Source: Phycisphaerae bacterium (GTDB lineage: Bacteria > Planctomycetota > Phycisphaerae > Phycisphaerales > UBA1924). From it: 11,481 bases of DNA. Below the pieces are notes generated by a model. That model was not told where the DNA came from, did not search any database, and worked only from the letters and a program-made list of their open reading frames with translations. The position numbers were made by a program, and so were the translations under genes. The stretch lies in contig JAEUIX010000006.1 of the NCBI GenBank assembly GCA_016794945.1, positions 1 to 11,481 on the forward strand. The letters run 5' to 3'. Below, one piece after another: positions 6,703 to 11,481 of this stretch (the stretch's first letter is position 1; the number at the start of each line of letters is the position of its first letter).

Positions 6703-7271
6703 CCGAGGCGCGTCCGGTCGGATCATCACCGTTGCCGGCGATGACCGGTTCGGGCCTGCCGCTGTGGGCGGCGGTGGGACACTTCGTGGCCCGGGCGCCG
6801 GCGCGCCTGGCCCGCACGGCGCTGCCGGTGTTCCTGGAGCGGCTGGCGCGCCAGCCCGGGCGCACGGCCGACGAGGCCAGGGTGCACCGCCTGACGCGGC
6901 GCTGGCTGCGCGTGCCGGGTCTGCGCTCACGCGACACGTGCTACGTGCGGTCGCTGGTGCTCTTCCGATTCCTCGATCCGCGGGGCGGGGACCTGCGGCT
7001 GCACCTGGGCGTGGACGAACCGGAGAGCCCGGGCGAGCGGCTTCACGGTCACGCGTGGGTCAGCCTGGACGGCCGGCCGCTGAACCCGCCGGGATCGCTC
7101 GGCCGGGGTCGCCTGCGCGAGATCTACTGGTTCAGCTCCGTGACCGGCGGCGCTTCAGGAGTTGACGCAGCGCTTGCCGCCGCCATGATCCGGCGCGGCG
7201 ACGGGGCCCTTGAGCCCGGGAGACCAGGTCCGGCGGCATCAACCAGCGCGCCGCGGCCCGGGGCCAGCTGA
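6699..7271 (+). CDS. Transglutaminase-like protein of the lasso-peptide B2 type
   Basis: B2-type proteins (PF13471) are transglutaminase-fold cysteine proteases; in lasso-peptide pathways they cut the leader from a precursor delivered by a PqqD-like partner. The 190-aa product has the expected catalytic order: Cys81 in RDTCYVRSLVLFRFL, His118 in HGHAWVSL and Asp124 in LDGRPLNPPG, with LRLHLGV (99-105) between. The first 60 residues are not conserved by eye. The GTG at 6699 overlaps the stop of the glycosyltransferase (GTGA); the ATG at 6741 would be a shorter alternative. After EIYWFSSVTGG (141-151) the tail is low-complexity (Ala/Pro/Gly), and its 140 bp lie on top of the 3' end of the opposite-strand nucleotidyltransferase gene. 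It is the last gene of the operon that starts with the PqqD-like gene, its likely partner. Confidence 0.85.
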   Translation: MTEARPVGSSPLPAMTGSGLPLWAAVGHFVARAPARLARTALPVFLERLARQPGRTADEARVHRLTRRWLRVPGLRSRDTCYVRSLVLFRFLDPRGGDLRLHLGVDEPESPGERLHGHAWVSLDGRPLNPPGSLGRGRLREIYWFSSVTGGASGVDAALAAAMIRRGDGALEPGRPGPAASTSAPRPGAS

Positions 7272-8139
7272 TTTCGAGCTGGGCAAGCAGCCGCTCGCAC
7301 GCGTGGCAGCCAAGGGTTCGACCGGCCAGATCGAGGCCCCAGCCGACGCACATGCCCGCGCCTGTGCGGTCGATCGCGACCAGAAGCTCGGAGGCGTCGA
7401 CCGGCCCGGCCGCGCCGCGCGCCGCCAGCGCGACGTCGCACAGGTGCTGGAGCTTGTCGAAGCCGTGGCTGGTCGCGCCGTGGATGCAGGCGATCAGGAG
7501 CAGGCCCGCCGCGGTGGGCCGCACGCCGCCGCCGGGGCCCCGCTCCAGAGGGACGTCGCGGAACTCGGCCGAGACGCCCCGGCGGAGCGTGGGGGAGTTC
7601 ACCAGGTTGGTGTGCAGCTCGACTTCCGCGCCGGGGACCGTCGGGTGCTCGAAGGCGCGCTGCCCGTAGCCGGACCCGTACTTCATGGCGTCGATTCGCT
7701 CGCGGTAGCCGTCGGCGGAAAGCACCTCGGCGGCGCGCGCTTCGTCGGCAACGGGGACGAGGATGTCCATGTCACCGAAGGTGCGCTGGGCCGGCGCGGC
7801 GTACAGCCGGGCGGCGAATTCCGCACCCTTGAGGATCACGGCCGGAACGCCGGCGCGGTCGAGGGCGCGGACCACGCGCCGGGACTCGGCGGTCAGGAAC
7901 ATGATCATCGCGCTGCGTTCGACCAGGCGACGGTTGGCCGATTGCAGCGCTGCGCCCGGCTCGACGCCGGGCCAGGCGGCGCGCAGGTTGGCCAGGAAAA
8001 CCGGCAGCACGCCGTGCAGTTCGGCCTGCGGCAGCAGGCGGAGCAGTTCTTCATTCCCGGGCGGGTCTCTGGGCAAGCCGGGACCGGGTCCCGCGGGGTC
8101 CGCCAGCAGCGCGATGAGGCGTTCTCCGGTCCCGGTCAT
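7132..8139 (-). CDS. Nucleotidyltransferase-fold protein (PF14907 type)
   Basis: A 335-aa member of the uncharacterised nucleotidyltransferase family often found beside HprK-related kinases and B2-type proteins. The polymerase-beta-like core is visible: GVPAVILKGAEFAARLY (97-113), TFGDMDILV (120-128) with the two metal-binding Asp (123 and 125), and VELHTNL (173-179) supplying the third acidic residue. A second conserved part, IACIHGATSHGFDKLQHLCDVAL (216-238), is typical of the family's C-terminal half. The tail is very basic (RRRAGSW...LLKRRRSRS). The ATG at 8139 overlaps the pgsA stop as ATGA, so it is translationally coupled to pgsA although by function it should belong to the opposite-strand cassette. 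Its last 140 bp overlap the B2-type gene tail to tail. Whether it transfers a nucleotide, and to what, is unknown. Confidence 0.85.
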   Translation of the reverse strand: MTGTGERLIALLADPAGPGPGLPRDPPGNEELLRLLPQAELHGVLPVFLANLRAAWPGVEPGAALQSANRRLVERSAMIMFLTAESRRVVRALDRAGVPAVILKGAEFAARLYAAPAQRTFGDMDILVPVADEARAAEVLSADGYRERIDAMKYGSGYGQRAFEHPTVPGAEVELHTNLVNSPTLRRGVSAEFRDVPLERGPGGGVRPTAAGLLLIACIHGATSHGFDKLQHLCDVALAARGAAGPVDASELLVAIDRTGAGMCVGWGLDLAGRTLGCHACERLLAQLEISWPRAAARWLMPPDLVSRAQGPRRRAGSWRRQALRQLLKRRRSRS

Positions 8140-8882
8140 GCGCGTTGCCGACCCCGATTCCGGGCCAGTTCGTGGAAGCAGCGCACCACGTACGGAACAC
8201 CCGACAGCACGGTCACCACGAGCGTGGTCCACACGATCAGGTCGATCATCACGCGGCCCGTGTCGCCCTTCCAGAATTCACCGCCGGGGTTCGGCTGCAC
8301 CGGCGCCAGCGCGATGATCACCAGGATGGCGGGGATCGCCGCCGACTGGAGGATCATCTTGCCCTTGCCCCACCAGTCGCTGGAGAACTTCACGCCCTGC
8401 CCCTCCAGCACGGCGCGGATGCTGGTGATCAGAAGCTCGCGTGCGACCATCAGCACGGCCATCCACGGGTAGACGCCCGAGACCTGCAGACCGTGCCCGC
8501 TGATGCGGGCGGGGTGGCCTTCGGGGAATCGCCACCAGAAATCGGGCCCGGCAAGGAACACCAGCGCCCCGAGCACCAGAATCTTGTCCGCGAACGGGTC
8601 CATGATCCGGCCGAAGGTCGATTCGACCTTCCAGCGGCGGGCCAGGTAACCGTCCAGCGCGTCGGTCGCCACGGCGATGCCGAACAACGCCGCCGCGCCC
8701 AGCAGCATCCAGTCGACCTTCAACGAACTGGCGGCTGAATCCTCGAACCGCCAGAGCGTCAGGACCGCGAAGAAGACTCCGGCGAGCACGACACGGCTGG
8801 CCGTGAGCCAGTTGGGCAGCGCCCGCTGGATCGCCGACGGTGCCGGGAGCACAAGGATGGCCGGTCGTGGCACCGACGTCAT
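8136..8882 (-). CDS. pgsA: CDP-diacylglycerol--glycerol-3-phosphate 3-phosphatidyltransferase
   Basis: PgsA joins glycerol-3-phosphate to CDP-diacylglycerol to make phosphatidylglycerophosphate at the cytoplasmic membrane. The CDP-alcohol phosphotransferase signature is complete: DALDGYLARR (74-83) through GRIMDPFADK (91-100), with Asp74, Asp77, Gly78, Ala81, Arg82, Gly91, Asp95 and Asp99 all present. The N-terminal LPNWLTASRVVL (22-33) is the usual start of PgsA and favours it over phosphatidylserine synthase. Hydrophobic segments lie at about 31-44, 58-72, 101-114, 146-158, 188-204 and 219-236. At 248 aa it is longer than the 180-200 aa norm, because of a loop after the signature (about 115-140) and another before the last helix (204-217). 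The ATG at 8882 leaves a 20-residue lead-in; the frame is open to 8972 but without homology. There is no Shine-Dalgarno, and a TACGAT box ends 6 nt upstream. Confidence 0.93.
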   Translation of the reverse strand: MTSVPRPAILVLPAPSAIQRALPNWLTASRVVLAGVFFAVLTLWRFEDSAASSLKVDWMLLGAAALFGIAVATDALDGYLARRWKVESTFGRIMDPFADKILVLGALVFLAGPDFWWRFPEGHPARISGHGLQVSGVYPWMAVLMVARELLITSIRAVLEGQGVKFSSDWWGKGKMILQSAAIPAILVIIALAPVQPNPGGEFWKGDTGRVMIDLIVWTTLVVTVLSGVPYVVRCFHELARNRGRQRA

Positions 8883-8888
8883 GCACCC

Positions 8889-8894
8889 ATCGTA
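8889..8894 (-). promoter_or_regulatory. Candidate -10 box of pgsA (leaderless geometry)
   Basis: Read on the minus strand, TACGAT is followed by six bases and the pgsA ATG. It matches four of six positions of the -10 consensus. No -35 is clear in the GC-rich sequence behind it. Geometry is identical to the comM and pgpA boxes. Confidence 0.4.
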
Positions 8895-8964
8895 CCGGAC
8901 CATGGCCGGCGGCCGGGGCGCGGACGGGGAGGCCGATCCCGCCGGTGCGGCCGGCCGGGGTTTG

Positions 8965-8993
8965 TTGAACACGGGGGGTCCCGCCTCTATCCT
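8965..8993 (+). promoter_or_regulatory. Candidate promoter of the nuoJKL unit
   Basis: TTGAAC (8965-8970) and TATCCT (8988-8993) are separated by 17 bp, the ideal spacing for a housekeeping sigma factor, with four matches to consensus in each hexamer. Transcription would begin near 9000, giving a leader of about 65 nt with a Shine-Dalgarno AGGAAAGG at 9051-9058. The promoter sits between the divergent pgsA and nuoJ. Confidence 0.5.
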
Positions 8994-9009
8994 CTCGCCC
9001 TTGCTGGGT

Positions 9010-9035
9010 CCGGGCCCGGGGCCGGTCGAAACCGG
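9010..9035 (+). other. Inverted repeats in the nuoJ leader
   Basis: A 10-bp palindrome CCGGGCCCGG (9010-9019) is followed by a small hairpin, CCGGT (9022-9026) and ACCGG (9031-9035) around a CGAA loop. Both would lie near the 5' end of the nuoJ message. They may fold in the RNA or be a product of the high GC content; there is no U-run, so this is not an intrinsic terminator. Confidence 0.25.
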
Positions 9036-9064
9036 AGCGCGCCCGTTGACAGGAAAGGCCCGCC

Positions 9065-10054
9065 TTGGAGCACGTGATCAGCCCGATTCTGCTCTACGGC
9101 GCGTGCGCGGTCGGCGCGCTGGGCGTGCTGGTGGCCTTGCCGCGTGAGCGGCTGACGCCCGCCATCTTCGGCGCCATCATGCTCGCCGGGGCGTTCGGGG
9201 CGCTGGTGCTCGGGCTGGGCTTCGCCGCACCCGATCAGGTTCCGAACTTCCATTTCTATGTGTTCTCGCTGATCGCGCTGCTGGCCTCGCTGCGGGTGAT
9301 CACGCACCCGCGCCCGATCTACTCGGCGCTCTACTTCATCCTCACGATCCTCGCGGCGTGCGGGTTGTACCTGATTCTGTCGGCCGAGTTCCTGGCGTTC
9401 GCGCTGATCATCGTGTACGCCGGCGCGATCCTCATCACGTACCTGTTCGTGATCATGCTGGCCACCGAAGGGCCGACGGCCGACCAGGTTGAAGCCCTGA
9501 ATGAGTACGACCGGGTGGCGCGCGAGCCGGTGCTGGCGGCGGGGGCCGGGTTCATCGTGCTGGCGGCGCTGACCACGCTGCTGGTCGGTGGTTCTGGTGC
9601 GATCAAGGCGGACCCGCGGCTGATGCCCGGCGACACGCGCCTGGCGGTCATGCCCCAGAAGGTCAACGACAGCCTCCGCGCGGCCGGCCTGATCCAGGGC
9701 GACGAGGGCGTGATCTACATCGAGAAGGAGCGCCGCTGGGGCATCACCCCCCGGCGCGACGGCAACGGCTCGCTGTACGTCGCTGACAAGATGGGGCTGG
9801 GCGCCTCGACGCGGCTGATCCCGCAGGCTCAATGGCCGGCGGACCTGCGCTTGAGCAACACCGAGGGCGTCGCCTTCAGCCTGATCGACGGCCATCCCGG
9901 CGCGATCGAGATCGCCGGCGTGATCCTGCTGATGGCGATGCTCGGGGCGGTGGTGCTGGCCCGGAAGAAAGTGGAACTGGACGAAGCGGCCAAGTCGCAG
10001 GCGCAACGGCACGCCAAGCTGGACGAGCCCGACGTCGCGGGGGTGACCCGGTGA
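9065..10054 (+). CDS. nuoJ: NADH-quinone oxidoreductase subunit J, extended form
   Basis: NuoJ is a membrane-arm subunit of respiratory complex I, next to the quinone-coupling region. The canonical protein starts at about residue 63 here (FHFYVFSLIALLASLRVITH) and includes the conserved bulged helix EFLAFALIIVYAGAILITYL (108-127), another helix (157-175) and the final helix AIEIAGVILLMAMLGAVVLAR (280-300). At 329 aa it is far longer than the 165-200 aa norm. The excess comes from an N-terminal piece of about 60 aa with two extra membrane helices (6-24 and 31-52) and a soluble insertion of about 85 aa (178-263) before the last helix. The TTG at 9065 is chosen for its Shine-Dalgarno AGGAAAGG at a 6-nt spacing; a GTG at 9074 is possible but too far from it. 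It is first in its unit, and the stop overlaps nuoK (GTGA). Confidence 0.93.
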   Translation: MEHVISPILLYGACAVGALGVLVALPRERLTPAIFGAIMLAGAFGALVLGLGFAAPDQVPNFHFYVFSLIALLASLRVITHPRPIYSALYFILTILAACGLYLILSAEFLAFALIIVYAGAILITYLFVIMLATEGPTADQVEALNEYDRVAREPVLAAGAGFIVLAALTTLLVGGSGAIKADPRLMPGDTRLAVMPQKVNDSLRAAGLIQGDEGVIYIEKERRWGITPRRDGNGSLYVADKMGLGASTRLIPQAQWPADLRLSNTEGVAFSLIDGHPGAIEIAGVILLMAMLGAVVLARKKVELDEAAKSQAQRHAKLDEPDVAGVTR

Positions 10055-10413
10055 TCGCCGGCACGCTTCCATCGCTGCTGGCCCAGGGGCCGATCCCCGC
10101 CGACATGGGCGGGGTGACGCTGGCGCACTACCTGGTGGTGTCGGCGGTCATGTTCGTGCTGGGGCTGGTCGGCTTTATGGTCCGGCGCAACCTCATCATC
10201 ATGTTCCTGTGCACCGAGCTGATGTTCCAGGCCGCGGGCATCGCCCTCATCGCCTTCAGCCGGTTCCACATGAACCACACCGGGCAGACGTTCGTGATCT
10301 TCGTGCTGACGGTCGCGGCCGCGGAGGCGGCGATGGCCTTGGCGCTGGTCGTGCTGCTGTTCAGAAGGAAGGAAACCCTGGACGGCGCCGCGTGGCGCGA
10401 GCTCAAGGGCTGA
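10051..10413 (+). CDS. nuoK: NADH-quinone oxidoreductase subunit K
   Basis: NuoK is a three-helix subunit of the complex I membrane arm, homologous to MrpC, and carries buried glutamates needed for proton coupling. The helices are about 25-43, 48-70 and 80-103. Both key glutamates are present: Glu56 in CTELMFQAAG and Glu92 in AAAEAAMALAL. The N-terminal core reads AHYLVVSAVMFVLGLVGFMVRRNLI, and the C-terminus ends in a usual short charged tail. With the GTG at 10051, which overlaps the nuoJ stop, the protein is 120 aa with about 20 residues before the first helix, against about 100 aa in the family. The ATG at 10105 would give 102 aa, closer to the norm, but it has no well-placed Shine-Dalgarno, so the start remains open between the two. 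Confidence 0.95.
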   Translation: MIAGTLPSLLAQGPIPADMGGVTLAHYLVVSAVMFVLGLVGFMVRRNLIIMFLCTELMFQAAGIALIAFSRFHMNHTGQTFVIFVLTVAAAEAAMALALVVLLFRRKETLDGAAWRELKG

Positions 10414-10417
10414 TGCC

Positions 10418-11481
10418 GTGACCCACCTGCTTTCCCATCTCGCGTCCGTGGCGCTCGCCGCCAGCCCGCCCGCCGAGGCCGCCGCGCGTGCGGCGGCTCC
10501 GGTGCTGGGCAAGGTGGTCGAGGCGCCGTGGACGGCGGTGCTGATCCCGGGTCTGCCGCTGCTGGCGGCGGTGCTGGTGGCGCTGTGCGCCGCCGGCCGG
10601 GTCAAGAGCAAGCTCCCGGCGTGGATCACGGTGGGCTGCCTGGCCGGCGCGTTCGCCGCCGCGGTGCACGCGTACCTGGCGGTGGTGAATCAGCCCGGCC
10701 TGGCGCAGGGCGTCCGGGTGCTCGAGTGGATCCACCTGTCGTGGGGCGACAAGCCGGGGCAATCGTTCGCGGCGGATTTCGGGCTGTACCTCGACAGCCT
10801 GACGATGCTGTGGATGCTCTTCGTCACGGGGCTGGCGACGCTGATCGCGCTGTACGCCAGCGAGTACATGTCCCACGACCTGGGGGCGGGGTACAACCGC
10901 TTCTATTTCGCCTTCGCCCTGTTCGTCTTCAGCATGTCGTGCCTGGTGATGGGCGACAACCTGATCCTGCTCTACCTGGGGTGGGAGGGCGTGGGCCTGT
11001 GCTCCTACCTGCTCATCGGGTACTTCTACAAGAAGCCTTCGGCCGTCGCGGCGGCCAAGAAGGCGTTCATCATGAACCGCATCGGCGACCTGGGCCTGGC
11101 GCTGGGCATCATGCTCACGTTCGTTCAGTTCGGCTCGGTGCGGTACGCGGAGATCTTCGAGGCCGCCAAGCCGTACATCACGCTCGCGGGCGAGGGGCGG
11201 ATCGGTGAGATTCCGCTGCTGATCCAGCTGATCCCCGTGCTGTTCACGGTCGGGGCGTTCGGCAAGAGCGCCCAGCTTCCGCTGTACGTCTGGCTGCCCG
11301 ACGCGATGGAGGGCCCGACGCCCGTCAGCGCGCTGATCCACGCGGCGACCATGGTGACCGCCGGCGTGTACCTAGTCGCCCGCTTCCTGCCGCTGTACCA
11401 GTGCAGCACGTGGGCGCTGCCGATCGTCGCCTGGACCGGCGCGGGCACCGCGCTGCTGGCGGCCACCATCGGCATGGCCCA
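10418..11481 (+). CDS. nuoL: NADH-quinone oxidoreductase subunit L (3'-truncated by window edge)
   Basis: NuoL is the distal antiporter-like subunit of complex I, with the long lateral helix in its missing C-terminal part. The frame is open from the GTG at 10418 to the window end, 354 codons. Family blocks are plain: FGLYLDSLTMLWMLFVTG, then LYLGWEGVGLCSYLLIG with the conserved Glu, AAAKKAFIMNRIGDLG, and GKSAQLPLYVWLPDAMEGPTPVSALIHAATMVTAGVYLVAR with the pump-channel Lys. The start has Shine-Dalgarno AAGGG (10405-10409) at an 8-nt spacing and lies 4 bp after nuoK. About 40 residues precede the first family helix (normally near residue 5); they begin HLLSHLASVALAAS, which resembles a signal peptide or extra helix, followed by an Ala-rich linker. 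The ATG at 10413 is not the start: it reads Met-Pro-stop. Confidence 0.96.
   Translation, partial: MTHLLSHLASVALAASPPAEAAARAAAPVLGKVVEAPWTAVLIPGLPLLAAVLVALCAAGRVKSKLPAWITVGCLAGAFAAAVHAYLAVVNQPGLAQGVRVLEWIHLSWGDKPGQSFAADFGLYLDSLTMLWMLFVTGLATLIALYASEYMSHDLGAGYNRFYFAFALFVFSMSCLVMGDNLILLYLGWEGVGLCSYLLIGYFYKKPSAVAAAKKAFIMNRIGDLGLALGIMLTFVQFGSVRYAEIFEAAKPYITLAGEGRIGEIPLLIQLIPVLFTVGAFGKSAQLPLYVWLPDAMEGPTPVSALIHAATMVTAGVYLVARFLPLYQCSTWALPIVAWTGAGTALLAATIGMA

Noticed and set aside
3436..7271. Classical lasso peptide cluster or PQQ biosynthesis operon
   Set aside because: There is no asparagine-synthetase-like cyclase, no radical SAM PqqE, no PqqA/B/C and no free precursor; only the recognition and protease families are shared.
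7210..8472. 420-codon plus-strand frame across the nucleotidyltransferase and pgsA
   Set aside because: Both minus-strand genes have complete catalytic motifs and a coupled start; the plus-strand frame is a shadow.
8987..10072. 361-codon minus-strand frame across nuoJ
   Set aside because: Gln/Arg/His-rich composition without membrane helices or motifs; shadow of nuoJ.
10413..10421. ATGCCGTGA mini-frame between nuoK and nuoL
   Set aside because: It overlaps both the nuoK stop and the nuoL start, but is only Met-Pro-stop; most likely incidental to the tight junction.
10403..11341. 312-codon minus-strand frame across nuoL
   Set aside because: Composition of an antisense shadow; the plus strand encodes clear NuoL.

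Overview
The window is a high-GC, gene-dense piece of bacterial chromosome with almost no intergenic space and GTG/TTG starts at most internal operon junctions. Gene content (extended complex I subunits, a PqqD/HPrK-like/transglutaminase-like cassette, short TANNNT boxes directly before start codons) would fit a free-living Gram-negative-type bacterium such as a Planctomycetota/Phycisphaerae member. That assignment is inference only; there is no rRNA or marker gene to settle it.

Layout. 1-718 (+): the 3' part of a YdjC/ChbG-type deacetylase cut by the window edge. 798-2468 (+): comM (Mg-chelatase-like AAA+ helicase), preceded by a promoter that appears to give a leaderless mRNA. 2475-3349 (-): pgpA followed by a 117-aa three-helix membrane protein. 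3436-7271 (+): a tightly overlapped five-gene operon, PqqD-like protein, HPr-kinase-like ATPase, two tandem family 2 glycosyltransferases and a transglutaminase-like protein of the lasso-peptide B2 type. 7132-8882 (-): pgsA and, coupled to it by an ATGA overlap, a PF14907-type nucleotidyltransferase whose 3' end overlaps the operon's last gene by 140 bp. 9065-11481 (+): nuoJ, nuoK and the start of nuoL, running off the right edge.

How it fits together. PgsA makes phosphatidylglycerophosphate and PgpA dephosphorylates it; these two same-strand genes lie on either side of the central cassette. NuoJ/K/L are membrane-arm subunits of respiratory complex I; nuoJ is the first gene of its unit here, so nuoA-I must be elsewhere, and J, K and L all look extended at the N-terminus. 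The central cassette is the most interesting part. Its PqqD-like (RRE-type), kinase, B2-type and nucleotidyltransferase genes are the families that accompany paeninodin-type lasso peptide clusters, yet there is no asparagine-synthetase-like cyclase and no free precursor peptide, and two glycosyltransferases are present instead. The PqqD-like protein has a C-terminal tail with a WxxPxL motif resembling a lasso leader, raising the idea of a self-contained recognition-domain/substrate fusion.

Every stretch is accounted for; the longest gene-free interval is the 182 bp between pgsA and nuoJ, which holds promoters for both. No RNA genes, CRISPR arrays, insertion sequences or clear intrinsic terminators were seen.
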